DNA of 64,000 nt from Prochlorococcus sp. AG-436-C13 (GTDB lineage Bacteria > Cyanobacteriota > Cyanobacteriia > PCC-6307 > Cyanobiaceae): positions 18,125 through 82,124 of the forward strand of contig QCPC01000006.1 of assembly GCA_003212695.1 (NCBI GenBank), read 5' to 3'. This document shows positions 11,701 to 21,953 of this stretch, in pieces (within the stretch, counting starts at the first letter, position 1; each line of letters starts with the position of its first letter). The position numbers were made by a program, and so were the translations under genes. The notes below the pieces were generated by a model. The model was given only the letters and a program-made list of their open reading frames with translations. It did no database searches and was not told where the DNA came from.

Positions 11701-12954
11701 TTAACTATTACAACTAGAATGTTTATGTACAGAAGAAAGAATATCTGTAAAATAAATAGGACTATAATCTAAACTGGTACTAATAATACTTACAATTACC
11801 TTGCCATGTGGGGTAAATAGATAACCAGACAAGGATCTTATCCCAGTTAGAGTTCCAGTTTTACCATAAAATTTATAATTCGTAGACTTTGATATATATT
11901 TGTCTTTTAGGGTGCCTCTAGCTCCTACCAGAGACATAGAAGATATATAGTAATCCTTATATTTATGTTTACTCATATAGTATAGTAAATGAGAAATAGA
12001 ATGAGTGGTTGTCATGTTTTTTCTTGATAGTCCACTACCATCATGAATATAAATAAAACTAGAATCTATTCCTTTAGCAATTAACCATTTAGATAAACGT
12101 AGAGAGGCAATTGATGAATCCCATGACTTTGCTGTATTCCTGAGTAGTACTTCGCTTGTAAAATTATGACTATCAGCATTTGCTAAACTAAGTAACATAT
12201 ATAAAGGAGCAGATTCCTTAGAATAAATTAATTTCCTTTTTGAGAACTTCTTATAATTGGAATTATCTATAATATCTACATTATAATTTAGATTGAAAGT
12301 TTTTAATGACTTATGCAGATTATCTTTAAAGTATAAAATAGGTTCTTTAAGAGAGTATGTATTAGAATTGCTAGCTATTGCCAACCTAGTTATAGGAGAT
12401 GCATATGTATAATTTCTATCTGAATGTGGCCACGAAGAAGGCCACCACAAATTCTTATTCTCTTCATAAATAACTATTTTTGGAGTTGCATAAGTATAAT
12501 ATGGGTGAGATTTTATTATACTTGCCATACTAATGAAATCTGTTTTATTTAAATCAGGGTCTCCTGTACCTTTTATTTCATAAAAGCCCTTGCTATTTTT
12601 ATATATTTTAGTTCTTAATTTATAATAAGGTCCAAGCTTATCAAGAGCATATGCGGTTGTATATAATTTTAGATTAGACGCCGGTATCCTCATCGTACGT
12701 CCATTCACATCAGTAATAATATTTGAGCTTGAATCTCTTACAGTAACGCTCCAGTTATTTACATCCTTAGACAAGATACTATTAATATCTTGTTGCATTA
12801 ATGTACAGATTTTGATTTTATCAGTAAAAATAAAAGTTTTAAAAGCATTACTACTTTTAATTATGTATCTAACAAAGATATCCTTATATATAAAGAAGTT
12901 GGCTAAAGATACTAATAGTATAGAAAAATAGATATATCTTTTTAATTTACGCAT
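11701..12954 (-). CDS. dacB: D-alanyl-D-alanine carboxypeptidase, PBP4 (DacB) type
   Basis: Peptidase family S13 protein that trims or cleaves peptidoglycan peptide cross-links in the periplasm. The 417-residue protein starts with a basic N-terminus and a hydrophobic segment (about 7-24), a signal peptide or anchor. The three active-site motifs are present: SxxK as SNLK at residues 93-96, SxN as SHN in NADSHNFTSE, and KTG in YGKTGTLTG near residue 366. The sequence is divergent and lysine/tyrosine rich, but the motifs argue that it is active. It abuts the DUF1995 gene (3-base gap). Confidence 0.87.
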   Translation of the reverse strand: MRKLKRYIYFSILLVSLANFFIYKDIFVRYIIKSSNAFKTFIFTDKIKICTLMQQDINSILSKDVNNWSVTVRDSSSNIITDVNGRTMRIPASNLKLYTTAYALDKLGPYYKLRTKIYKNSKGFYEIKGTGDPDLNKTDFISMASIIKSHPYYTYATPKIVIYEENKNLWWPSSWPHSDRNYTYASPITRLAIASNSNTYSLKEPILYFKDNLHKSLKTFNLNYNVDIIDNSNYKKFSKRKLIYSKESAPLYMLLSLANADSHNFTSEVLLRNTAKSWDSSIASLRLSKWLIAKGIDSSFIYIHDGSGLSRKNMTTTHSISHLLYYMSKHKYKDYYISSMSLVGARGTLKDKYISKSTNYKFYGKTGTLTGIRSLSGYLFTPHGKVIVSIISTSLDYSPIYFTDILSSVHKHSSCNS

Positions 12955-12957
12955 ATA

Positions 12958-13599
12958 TCAATTAATACTGTCTTTAATAGTTTCACCATTAGGTCTCGAT
13001 GCATAGGAATTAGAAAATCTATATCCATCACTATATCTTTTAAATAAAAACCAGTCTTGAGGGTACTGGTGTAGTAAAGCTCCTTTAGTAAAAGGTTCAA
13101 TTGAATATGAATTTATCCATGAATTGATAAACTTGCTCCTACGTTCTCTTCCTACATATCCTACTCCAATTGATGTTTCTTCGAGTTTACCATTAAACAT
13201 AATTAGTCTATTATTTATTTTCTCAGATAAATCTACAAACTCTTCATAATCAAAAGGCTGTGGGCTAACAACTAAAAATAGTTTGTTTTCAAAGTTATCC
13301 TTATTAACTATTATTTCCTTAAAAGTATATATCTTATTAGCATATCCTTCATAATCTCTTCTAGCCAATGCTGCTCCACCAAAGTCCGAGAAAACAACAT
13401 TAATATCATAATTATTATCTTGTAAGAAAGACATAACCCTAAATATTATAGGCACAATTTTAATACCTTCAAATCTTAATTCAACTGAGATTCTCTTAAA
13501 ATTAGTCTTATTTAGACATAGCAAAAGCGAATTCTTAAGTGATATTTCACATTCTTTTAAATCCTTAGGTAAAGATTGGTATTGTTTTTCGGAATCCAT
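12958..13599 (-). CDS. DUF1995 domain protein
   Basis: A 213-residue soluble protein matching the DUF1995 family of cyanobacteria and plant plastids. Characteristic stretches are LPKDLKE at the N-terminus, RISVELRFEGIKI, VVFSDFGGAALARRDY and YPQDWFLFKRY. The plant member LPA3 takes part in photosystem II assembly, so a photosystem role is a reasonable inference, but nothing in the sequence proves it. There are no membrane segments. It sits in a tight minus-strand run with the cysteine desulfurase upstream (6-base gap) and dacB downstream. Confidence 0.82.
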   Translation of the reverse strand: MDSEKQYQSLPKDLKECEISLKNSLLLCLNKTNFKRISVELRFEGIKIVPIIFRVMSFLQDNNYDINVVFSDFGGAALARRDYEGYANKIYTFKEIIVNKDNFENKLFLVVSPQPFDYEEFVDLSEKINNRLIMFNGKLEETSIGVGYVGRERRSKFINSWINSYSIEPFTKGALLHQYPQDWFLFKRYSDGYRFSNSYASRPNGETIKDSIN

Positions 13600-13605
13600 C
13601 TAGTT

Positions 13606-14784
13606 TTATTTAGTAATATCATTAATGATACTATTAATACTATTATATACCAATTGAATATCTAAATCCTTTATCCAGCTACCCAAAGATAATCTTAGAT
13701 TTGACTTAAGATATTTCTTAGATATACCTGTTGATTCCAATACGTAACTGTCTTTATCCTTATTCATAGTACAAGCGCTTCCACTGCTTACATAAATGCC
13801 AATTTTTGATAACTCAGTAACAACCCTTCTGCTCGATATGGGAACTCCTTTATGTGTTAGTAAAAAAGATAGATGATTAGGGAGTCTTATTATTGGATGA
13901 CCAGTTAATGACAATTCATCTATTTTCAATAGTTCTGCTCTTAATAAATTAGTTAAAATTGTCGTTGTTGTCTTCTCAAAGTTCAATTGATCATCTGCAA
14001 TAGTTGAAACTGCATTTAACTCTTCAAGAGCAACAGCCATACCCTTTATTAAAGGGATAGCCTGTGTTCCCATTCTAATTCCATATTCTTGACTATGCTT
14101 ATAATTACTTTTTAGCAAATTAATATAATCCAAATCAATTATTAATAATCCAATACCTTTAGGGCCTCTAAACTTGTGAGCTGAGGCTGATAATGATGAT
14201 ACCCGAGTAGAAGAAAAGTTTATAATTCCTTGAGGTATTACTTGCGTGGCATCTGTATGAAAATAAATACCTTTTTGTTTGCATAGATTAGCTATATAAG
14301 AAATTGGTTGCAGGCTTCCTATTTCACTTTGCCCCCAAATCAATGAGACTATTTTTGTAGGGTATTTCAAAAACTCGTCTAAATACTTCATATCGATAAC
14401 ACCAAATTTATCTACAGGCCAACGGACTAATTCCCAGCCCGATTTTACGAGCTGCTGAGCTGAATATATTACTGAAGGATGCTCAACTGAACTTATTATT
14501 ATTCTTCCTGGTGACATATTATTTGCTGTTTGATTTAATGCTATATATACGGATTCTGTAGCTCCAGAAGTAAATATTATTTGTTCTGGAATAATAGAAA
14601 ATTTTTCAGCTATAATATATCTACTTTGTTCTAAAATATAAGCAGCTTTAATTCCCTCAGTATGTAAACTAGATGGATTACCCCAAAATTTATTCTGAAT
14701 TTCATGAATTTCATGAATTACTTTCTCTGATGGCGGGCTAGTAGATGAAGCATCAAGGTAAATATCCATTTCTTTTTCTTTCAT
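13606..14784 (-). CDS. Cysteine desulfurase, NifS/IscS-like
   Basis: PLP-dependent class V aminotransferase-fold enzyme that removes sulfur from cysteine for iron-sulfur clusters and thio-modifications. The PLP lysine is in SASAHKFRGPKGIG (about residue 204 counted from this start), preceded by the cofactor-binding DAT in HTDATQ. The catalytic cysteine is in SSGSACTMNKD near residue 330. I chose the ATG at 14784 (392 residues). A TTG at 14823 would extend it into dapF, and an ATG at 14769 directly before IYLDASSTSPP is equally plausible. It follows dapF closely. Confidence 0.9.
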   Translation of the reverse strand: MKEKEMDIYLDASSTSPPSEKVIHEIHEIQNKFWGNPSSLHTEGIKAAYILEQSRYIIAEKFSIIPEQIIFTSGATESVYIALNQTANNMSPGRIIISSVEHPSVIYSAQQLVKSGWELVRWPVDKFGVIDMKYLDEFLKYPTKIVSLIWGQSEIGSLQPISYIANLCKQKGIYFHTDATQVIPQGIINFSSTRVSSLSASAHKFRGPKGIGLLIIDLDYINLLKSNYKHSQEYGIRMGTQAIPLIKGMAVALEELNAVSTIADDQLNFEKTTTTILTNLLRAELLKIDELSLTGHPIIRLPNHLSFLLTHKGVPISSRRVVTELSKIGIYVSSGSACTMNKDKDSYVLESTGISKKYLKSNLRLSLGSWIKDLDIQLVYNSINSIINDITK

Positions 14785-14794
14785 TACTTGAATG

Positions 14795-15652
14795 TTAAAT
14801 TGAAAAATGTCCCGCAAAAACAAATTTGGCCGGTCCAGTCATAAATATATCCCCTTCATTATTTGGCCAATGTATTATTAATTCTCCTCCAGGTAATTTA
14901 GCTTTAACTTTCTCTTCGCACAAGTTTAAAAGAGAGCTAACTGCCAATACAGCGCAAGCACCAGTTCCACATGCTTCAGTAATACCAGCTCCTCTTTCCC
15001 ATACTTTGATACAAATATTTTTTCCATCTTCAATATTAACAAAATGAACATTAGTTTTATTAGGGAACCTATAATCTTTTTCTAATAAAGCCCCCCATTT
15101 ACTAATTGGTAAATTACTCAACGTCTCTAAATACAAAACCATGTGTGGGTTTCCCATACTAACTGCATAAATATTAAGTAATGATTCTTCAATCATTACT
15201 TGGCCATAAGGAATATTTTTATAATTAGCCTCGAGTGTAGTAGGAATCAAGTTTTTATCAAAAATCGGTGTTCCCATATTTACTTTAATATCTTTAGTCT
15301 CGGTAATTAAGGATTCAATATTTCCAGCGAGTGTTTCTATTATAAAGGGTGATTTTGTACTTAACTCTCTATATTCATGCAAATATTTAATAAGACATCT
15401 TATACCATTTCCACACATTTCTGGGATAGAGCCATCCGAATTTACAATTTTCATATAAGCAATACCCTTGTTTTTGGGAGGCAGAATAAAAATAACGCCA
15501 TCAGCACCTATCCCTAATCTTCTATTGCATAAATGTTTTATATAAGTTGGATCATTTAACAAAGGCATATTTATAAACTCAGATTCTAGTAAATCTATTA
15601 AAATGAAATCATTGCCTATACCATGATATTTTTTAAAGTTAACGCGTTTCAT
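14795..15652 (-). CDS. dapF: Diaminopimelate epimerase
   Basis: Interconverts LL- and meso-diaminopimelate for lysine and peptidoglycan synthesis. The 285-residue length is normal. The two catalytic cysteines are visible: C80 in EMCGNGIRC and the second in EACGTGACAVL near residue 227. The N-terminus KKYHGIGNDFILID is classic for the family. It begins at ATG 15652, divergent from leuS, and ends just upstream of the cysteine desulfurase start. Confidence 0.97.
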   Translation of the reverse strand: MKRVNFKKYHGIGNDFILIDLLESEFINMPLLNDPTYIKHLCNRRLGIGADGVIFILPPKNKGIAYMKIVNSDGSIPEMCGNGIRCLIKYLHEYRELSTKSPFIIETLAGNIESLITETKDIKVNMGTPIFDKNLIPTTLEANYKNIPYGQVMIEESLLNIYAVSMGNPHMVLYLETLSNLPISKWGALLEKDYRFPNKTNVHFVNIEDGKNICIKVWERGAGITEACGTGACAVLAVSSLLNLCEEKVKAKLPGGELIIHWPNNEGDIFMTGPAKFVFAGHFSI

Positions 15653-15775
15653 AAGAAAAGATTTTAATTACTTAGTTGTGTCAAAGTCATCCTATTACAG
15701 AGATATTGATAGATAATTAATCACTTCTCTTGTAAGGTTATAGTTTAATACATAATTTATCATTAAAAGAAATAA

Positions 15776-18364
15776 GTGACGTCATACGAAGATCAGCAAC
15801 CAATCTATAGCGATTCCACAAATGCCTATAATCCTACCTTATTAGAACAAAAATGGCAGGATCAATGGCGTAAGACATCTCTTTATAAAACAACGGAGCC
15901 TAAAGCAAATCAGAAGACATTTTATGCCTTATCCATGTTCCCATATCCATCTGGAAATTTGCATATGGGTCATGTTAGAAATTATGTAATAACAGACGTT
16001 ATAGCAAGATATCATCGAATGCTTGGTTCAGCTGTACTTCATCCAATGGGATGGGATGCTTTTGGATTACCGGCAGAAAATGCAGCTATTGATAGAGGCA
16101 TAGAAGCAGATATTTGGACTAAGCAGAATATAAAACAAATGAAGACTCAACTTGTAAAACTAGGTCTATCTATAGATTGGGATAGAGAAATTACTACCTG
16201 CAAAGAAGACTATTATAAATGGACTCAATATATCTTTTTAGAATTATTAGAATCCGGACTGGCATATCAAAAACTATCAACAGTTAATTGGGATCCAATA
16301 GATAAGACTGTTTTAGCTAATGAACAAGTTGATTCTCAAGGTAAGTCCTGGAGATCAGGTGCAAAAGTTGAAAAGAAAAAATTAAAGCAGTGGTTCCTAA
16401 AGATAACAGACTATGCAGAAGAACTTCTTAATGATCTTAACCTGTTAAAAGGTTGGCCAGAAAACGTAAAAACAATGCAATCAAATTGGATTGGGAAGTC
16501 AACAGGTTCAGAAATAGAATTTAAAATAAAAGATAATAAAAATACAATCAGAATATTTACAACAAGGGCAGATACTCTATATGGAGCTACTTATATTGTC
16601 TTGGCTCCTGACCACCCTTATGCAGATATAATAGTTAATCCCGAAAGAAAACAGAAGTTAATAGATTTTAGAAAACAGATAATAAATCTTAGTGAGCAAG
16701 ATAGAACATCAGAAAATAAAGAAAAAAGTGGAATATTTTTAGGCTCGTATGCAATTAATCCTATAAATAACAAAGAAATTCCTATATGGATAGCAGATTA
16801 CGTCTTGTCGTCATATGCCACTGGAGCAGTAATGGGTGTACCAGCTCATGATCAAAGAGACTATAAATTTGCACAAAAATATAAATTACCAATTACTTAT
16901 GTTATTTCTAAAGATAAAAATCACCCATTAGAAAATATTGATAAAGCTTTCACATCTAAGGGTATTTTGGTTAATTCAGATGAACTTAATGGCTTAGATT
17001 CTGAAAAAGCAAAGGAAGTAATAACTGAAATTGGAATTAGAAATAATTGGGCTAAAGAAAAGGTAAGTTTTAAACTAAGAGATTGGCTAATTTCGAGGCA
17101 GCGATATTGGGGTTGTCCTATACCAGTTGTACATTGTGAACGATGCGGCGTCGTTCCTTACCCTAAGGAATCATTACCATTAGTGTTATCGAAAAATAAT
17201 GATCATAGAAGAAAGAAGTCAATGGAATGTCCTAATTGTAGTAATAATGCATTTATAGAAACTGATACAATGGATACATTTATGTGCTCCTCATGGTATT
17301 TTCTTAGATATGTAGACTCATTAAATACGTCAAAACCTTTTGATTTAGATTTAGTTAATAAATGGCTACCTGTAAATCAATATGTTGGAGGAATAGAACA
17401 TGCTATTCTACATCTATTGTATTCCAGATTCATAGTAAAAGCTTTAAATACTAGAGGCTTAATAGACATAAAAGAACCTTTTGAAAAACTACTAACTCAA
17501 GGTATGGTTCAAGGGGTGACCTACAGAAATCCTACCACTCATAAATATATAATTAAAGATAATATAAACGATTTAACTAAGCCAAAAGATCCCGAAACAG
17601 GAGAAGAACTGGAAATTCTATTTGAAAAAATGTCAAAATCAAAATTTAACGGCGTTGACCCATCAAGTGTTATAGACAAATATGGAACAGATACAGCTAG
17701 AATGTTTATTTTATTTAAAGCACCCCCTGAAAAAGACTTAGAATGGGATGATTCTGATGTAGAAGGTCAATACAGATTTATTAATCGACTTTGGCGACTA
17801 ATTGATAAAGTTAGCAACTCTAAGCCATTTATAAAAGTTAAATATAAGCAATTAACTCTACCTACAGATCTAACTAAGAAAGAAAAGGAATTAAGGAAAA
17901 TACTTCATAAAACTATTAAAGAAGTAACTAATGACTTAAATGATAATTCACAATTCAATACAGCATTATCAGAATTAATGATTTTATGTAATGCATTATA
18001 TAATAGCCTTGAAACTTGTAGACATGTTGTTATCACTGAATCTGTAATTAATCTGACTTTATTATTAGCTCCTTTTGCTCCACATCTATGTGAGGAGTTC
18101 TGGTCATTACTAGGACAAGATGGAAGTGTGCATAACCAATCATGGCCCCTATATGAAGAATCAACTTTGATAGAAGAATGTTATAAATTGGTTATACAAG
18201 TAAATGGAAAAGTTCGAGGCTTTATTGAAGTTAATACAGAGGATAATGATGATATATTAAAAAAGAAGGTCTTAGATACTGATATTGCCAGGAAATGGTT
18301 GGCTCAAAATAAACCTAGAAGAATAATATTAATAAAAGGAAAGATTATTAATATAGTTATCTAA
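15776..18364 (+). CDS. leuS: Leucyl-tRNA synthetase
   Basis: Class I aminoacyl-tRNA synthetase charging tRNA-Leu. The 862-residue protein has the HIGH-type motif in [10 protein letters not shown] (about 60-69), a CP1 editing domain ([11 protein letters not shown] and the [16 protein letters not shown] region), a zinc-like cysteine cluster (HCERCG and ECPNCS), KMSKS near residue 617, and the C-terminal anticodon-binding and [13 protein letters not shown] elements. It starts with GTG at 15776, and no in-frame ATG lies nearby. The 3' end overlaps the convergent pgi end by 4 bases. Confidence 0.97.
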   Translation: MTSYEDQQPIYSDSTNAYNPTLLEQKWQDQWRKTSLYKTTEPKANQKTFYALSMFPYPSGNLHMGHVRNYVITDVIARYHRMLGSAVLHPMGWDAFGLPAENAAIDRGIEADIWTKQNIKQMKTQLVKLGLSIDWDREITTCKEDYYKWTQYIFLELLESGLAYQKLSTVNWDPIDKTVLANEQVDSQGKSWRSGAKVEKKKLKQWFLKITDYAEELLNDLNLLKGWPENVKTMQSNWIGKSTGSEIEFKIKDNKNTIRIFTTRADTLYGATYIVLAPDHPYADIIVNPERKQKLIDFRKQIINLSEQDRTSENKEKSGIFLGSYAINPINNKEIPIWIADYVLSSYATGAVMGVPAHDQRDYKFAQKYKLPITYVISKDKNHPLENIDKAFTSKGILVNSDELNGLDSEKAKEVITEIGIRNNWAKEKVSFKLRDWLISRQRYWGCPIPVVHCERCGVVPYPKESLPLVLSKNNDHRRKKSMECPNCSNNAFIETDTMDTFMCSSWYFLRYVDSLNTSKPFDLDLVNKWLPVNQYVGGIEHAILHLLYSRFIVKALNTRGLIDIKEPFEKLLTQGMVQGVTYRNPTTHKYIIKDNINDLTKPKDPETGEELEILFEKMSKSKFNGVDPSSVIDKYGTDTARMFILFKAPPEKDLEWDDSDVEGQYRFINRLWRLIDKVSNSKPFIKVKYKQLTLPTDLTKKEKELRKILHKTIKEVTNDLNDNSQFNTALSELMILCNALYNSLETCRHVVITESVINLTLLLAPFAPHLCEEFWSLLGQDGSVHNQSWPLYEESTLIEECYKLVIQVNGKVRGFIEVNTEDNDDILKKKVLDTDIARKWLAQNKPRRIILIKGKIINIVI

Positions 18365-19962
18365 TTGGATCTGGATATTAATAGAGATTTAGGATTACAC
18401 CAATCTCCTTCAAAATTATATTTATTATTATTTGAAGAAAGGTGCCTTAATATCATAAATATAGATTCAGGAGATGAATCAGGTATTCTATTTGCAATAT
18501 CTTCTATTGAATGGCTTTTATGATCATTTAATATAAGTTCTATATTAGACTGCAAACTAAGTATGTTAGAAGCTGCTTTTTTACCTGCCTCTACTCCAGG
18601 CTGATGATAGGCATTAATATCTATTAACTCAGCATAAAGTCCTACTGAACGTTCGAAAAGAGCAATCAAGGCACCTAGTGAATAAGAATTAAATTTTCTA
18701 ATAGTTATTGTCAGACTTTGTCTATCATTTTCTGACAAAGCAAGTCTAGTTCCTTGTAAAAAACCAGATAAATAATCCCCAGGAGCTTTCTTATTGATTT
18801 GTGGAACTTCTTTATTATCTTGTAGTATTTCAATAAAAACAACAAAGAAGTTATCTATTCCATCTCTTAATTGTTGAACATACGCATGTTGATCTGTTGA
18901 ACCTTTATTCCCATAAACTGCTAATCCTTGATTAACCCTTACACCTTTTCGGTCTATTTCCTTACCAAGTGACTCCATAACTAATTGCTGTAAATATTTA
19001 CTAAAGACTTCTAATCTATCTTGATAAGGTAAAACAACCATATCTCTAAGGCCTTTACCATCTCCAGAGAAATACCAAGAAGAAGAAAGCAAAGCCGCTG
19101 GATTATTATAAATATCAGTTCTTCTTGTGATTTTATCCATAGTTGAAGCACCTTCAAGAAATGGGGAAATATCTTGCCCAATGAGAACTAAAGGCAGAAG
19201 ACCAACTGCTCCTGTAATACTTGTTCTACCTCCGACCCAATCAGGTAAATCAAAACGTTTAAGCCATTTTTCATTCATTGCTTTGATATCAAGATTGCTA
19301 TTTTTCATCGTGATAGCCACTGCCCTGGAAGACCAATCAATGCAATTCTTATCAACAAAATGTCTCGTTTGATCCATAGCTATCTGAGGTTCTGGAGTTC
19401 CACCTGATTTGCTTACTACTACAAATAAAGTAGTTGATAAATTATTCTTTAAAGAATTTAATTTCTGATTAATACCATTAGGATCTACATTATCTAGAAA
19501 AGTAAATCTAAGTCCCTGTTTAGTTTCCTGAAGGGCATTAACAAGAAGAAGTGGGCCTAATCCACTGCCTCCAATGCCTATCCACAAAACATCTGTAAAA
19601 GATACACCTTGATCATTTTTAATCTGACCACTTAAAATTAGTTTGCCAAATTGATCAATATCTGATATCTCAGTCTTAATAGACTGAGCAATTTCATCAT
19701 TAGGGGCAATATCTGGGTTACGTAGCCAATAATGACCTACTTGTCTTTGCTCATCTTTATTCGAGATTGCTCCGTTCTCAAGCTCATTAAGTGAGAAAAA
19801 GGCTTTTTTATAGCGATCTAACAAATTGTCTAAATCATTTTTTATAAATTTCATCCTGCTTATATCAAGCCATAGATCTATTTCCTTATCAAAAAAAAGC
19901 AGATCGCAGTATCGATTCCATTGATCGTTATTTATATTTTTATTTAGATCCGGAGAGGTCAT
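18361..19962 (-). CDS. pgi: Glucose-6-phosphate isomerase
   Basis: Interconverts glucose-6-phosphate and fructose-6-phosphate; in a cyanobacterium this serves glycogen turnover and the oxidative pentose phosphate pathway. The 533-residue protein shows SIS-fold sugar-phosphate motifs: [33 protein letters not shown] and [18 protein letters not shown]. The C-terminal [12 protein letters not shown] matches the family signature. It is convergent with leuS and divergent from purN. Confidence 0.97.
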   Translation of the reverse strand: MTSPDLNKNINNDQWNRYCDLLFFDKEIDLWLDISRMKFIKNDLDNLLDRYKKAFFSLNELENGAISNKDEQRQVGHYWLRNPDIAPNDEIAQSIKTEISDIDQFGKLILSGQIKNDQGVSFTDVLWIGIGGSGLGPLLLVNALQETKQGLRFTFLDNVDPNGINQKLNSLKNNLSTTLFVVVSKSGGTPEPQIAMDQTRHFVDKNCIDWSSRAVAITMKNSNLDIKAMNEKWLKRFDLPDWVGGRTSITGAVGLLPLVLIGQDISPFLEGASTMDKITRRTDIYNNPAALLSSSWYFSGDGKGLRDMVVLPYQDRLEVFSKYLQQLVMESLGKEIDRKGVRVNQGLAVYGNKGSTDQHAYVQQLRDGIDNFFVVFIEILQDNKEVPQINKKAPGDYLSGFLQGTRLALSENDRQSLTITIRKFNSYSLGALIALFERSVGLYAELIDINAYHQPGVEAGKKAASNILSLQSNIELILNDHKSHSIEDIANRIPDSSPESIFMILRHLSSNNNKYNFEGDWCNPKSLLISRSN

Positions 19963-20130
19963 TTCTTATAGCTGAGTTTCGTAATTTTAAAGGATATTTC
20001 AAGTATGGATCATTTGGAAAGAAAAAGTATGGTTTATTTAAAAAACAAATTAAATGGATGGCTAATCAAAAAAATGCTTATAATAGAAATAAATACTGTC
20101 TTATTAAATATAGATTTTAATCAACTTATT

Positions 20131-20772
20131 ATGAGTAATATATTTTCCAATCAAATTATAAACCCATATTTTAAAGAATTACCTAGATTTACTCCAAAGA
20201 TTAAACTAGGAATATTAGCTTCTGGCAAAGGTTCTAATCTTGAAGCAATAATACAAGATATCAATAGAAATATTTTAGATGCAGAGATAATGTGTTTAAT
20301 CGTTAATAACAACAACTGTGGGGCTATAGAAAAGGCCAAGAAGTATAATATTCCTTATAGTATTATAATACATCAGGAATATAAAACTAGAGAATCATTA
20401 GATGAAGCAATAATATCTAAATTTAATTCATATAATGTAGAAGCAATAGTAATGGTAGGATGGATGAGAATCGTTACAAATATTTTATTAAAAGAGTTTA
20501 GAGGTAAAGTTATTAATCTACATCCTTCTCTACTTCCTAGTTTTAAAGGTAAAGATTCCATTAAACAAGCCCTTAAAAACAAAGTTAAGTTTACTGGATC
20601 TACAGTACATTTAGTCGAAGAAGAAGTTGATTCTGGAGAAATACTTGTCCAAACAGTATTACCTATAAATGATAGTGACAATGAAGACTTATTACGAGAG
20701 AGAATAAAGAAACAAGAGCATAAAATAATTAGTTTAGGTATCGCACTAGCTGCAATGAGATGGCGTAAATGA
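20131..20772 (+). CDS. purN: Phosphoribosylglycinamide formyltransferase
   Basis: Transfers a formyl group from 10-formyltetrahydrofolate to GAR in purine synthesis. From the ATG at 20131 the protein has 213 residues, close to the family norm. Motifs are LGILASGKGSNLEAI, the catalytic histidine in NLHPSLLPSFKG, and the aspartate in VHLVEEEVDSGEIL. The frame is open 42 codons further upstream to an ATG at 20005, but that extension is lysine/leucine rich and not family-like, so I prefer the internal start. It is convergent with argC 10 bases downstream. Confidence 0.93.
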   Translation: MSNIFSNQIINPYFKELPRFTPKIKLGILASGKGSNLEAIIQDINRNILDAEIMCLIVNNNNCGAIEKAKKYNIPYSIIIHQEYKTRESLDEAIISKFNSYNVEAIVMVGWMRIVTNILLKEFRGKVINLHPSLLPSFKGKDSIKQALKNKVKFTGSTVHLVEEEVDSGEILVQTVLPINDSDNEDLLRERIKKQEHKIISLGIALAAMRWRK

Positions 20773-20782
20773 TTATTAACAG

Positions 20783-21862
20783 CTATGGGTAAAATGTATC
20801 TATTGGTAAGTTAACATCATGATTAAAACCCGACATCAGGTTTAAGTTTTGTATTGCTTGACCTGCCTGCCCCTTAATTAGATTATCTATAACTGACATA
20901 ATTACTAATCTTCCATTACGTTTATCAACTTCTACACTAATTAAAGCCTTGTTCGTATATCTTACCCACTTTGTTTGTGGATAAATACCAACTGGAAGAA
21001 TAGAAATTGTATTATAATTTCTATACACTGTTTCTAATACTGTTTTACAATCTTCTGCAGTTAGACCCGGGTCTCTTAATCTCGCATATATTGTACTCAA
21101 TAGACCTCTTACCATAGGTACCAAATGCGGCGTAAATTGTATATTTATATTTACTCCTGAAGCAATACTAAGTTCTTGTTCTATCTCCGAAGTATGTCTA
21201 TGACCTATAACTCCATAAGGTGATATTGATTCAGAAGCTTCAGAAAGTAATAAATGCTCTTTTGAACTTCTCCCGCCTCCTGAAGTTCCACTTTTGGAAT
21301 CAATAATTATGCCATCTGTTTCGATAAGCCCTTGTTTTAAAAAGGGAACTAAAGGTAATAAACAAGAAGTAGGGAAACAACCAGGACAGGCGACAAGGTT
21401 TGAGCATTTAATATTTTCACTATTTAATTCTGGTATACCATAAGTTGCCTCCTCGCATAAATCACTATCTTTCCTTATAGAACTTTCGGATTCTTTCTCA
21501 TATACTTGTTTCCATAAATCCAAAGATCGATATCTATAGTCGGCGGATAAATCTATTACTCTTAAGTTCTTATTTAGTAAATCTGGAGTAATTTTTGATG
21601 AAACTCCATTTGGAAGGCTAAGAATTACGAATTCGGCAGATTGAGAGATTTTATCTAAGTCAATCTCCTTTATAACTGGGTTATTTGTTAATGGTAGAAA
21701 AGGAAATATTTGATTCCAAGTTCTATTAACAGTAGAATTGCCAGCTAAATAGGAGATTTCAAAATGCGGATGATTTTTTAATAGGCGAATGGACTGTATG
21801 CCACCATAACCTGAGGCACCTATGACAGCGACACGCTTTGGATTATTATTTGAATAGTTCAT
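20783..21862 (-). CDS. argC: N-acetyl-gamma-glutamyl-phosphate reductase
   Basis: Reduces N-acetylglutamyl phosphate with NADPH in arginine synthesis. The 359-residue protein begins with the Rossmann motif VAVIGASGYGG and has the active-site cysteine C162 in ACPGCFPTSCLLP. The HRHTSEIEQEL and TPHLVPMVRGLLSTIYA segments are typical. It starts at ATG 21862, divergent from ribBA with 91 bases between. Confidence 0.97.
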   Translation of the reverse strand: MNYSNNNPKRVAVIGASGYGGIQSIRLLKNHPHFEISYLAGNSTVNRTWNQIFPFLPLTNNPVIKEIDLDKISQSAEFVILSLPNGVSSKITPDLLNKNLRVIDLSADYRYRSLDLWKQVYEKESESSIRKDSDLCEEATYGIPELNSENIKCSNLVACPGCFPTSCLLPLVPFLKQGLIETDGIIIDSKSGTSGGGRSSKEHLLLSEASESISPYGVIGHRHTSEIEQELSIASGVNINIQFTPHLVPMVRGLLSTIYARLRDPGLTAEDCKTVLETVYRNYNTISILPVGIYPQTKWVRYTNKALISVEVDKRNGRLVIMSVIDNLIKGQAGQAIQNLNLMSGFNHDVNLPIDTFYP

Positions 21863-21940
21863 AATAAAATAATATACGTTTTCTTAAATACGACGAACTT
21901 AAGCAAGAGTTCAATAACAACAATAATCTCCCATTTCCTA

Positions 21941-21948
21941 AGAGAGGA
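21941..21948 (+). promoter_or_regulatory. Strong ribosome binding site deciding a TTG start
   Basis: AGAGAGGA ends 5 bases before the TTG at 21954. Strong Shine-Dalgarno sequences are scarce in this window, so this one supports TTG rather than a downstream codon as the ribBA start. Confidence 0.7.
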
Positions 21949-21953
21949 ATCAA

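Noticed and set aside
20005..20130. Longer purN with a 42-residue N-terminal extension
   Set aside because: The extension is not family-like; the internal ATG at 20131 gives the normal length and start.
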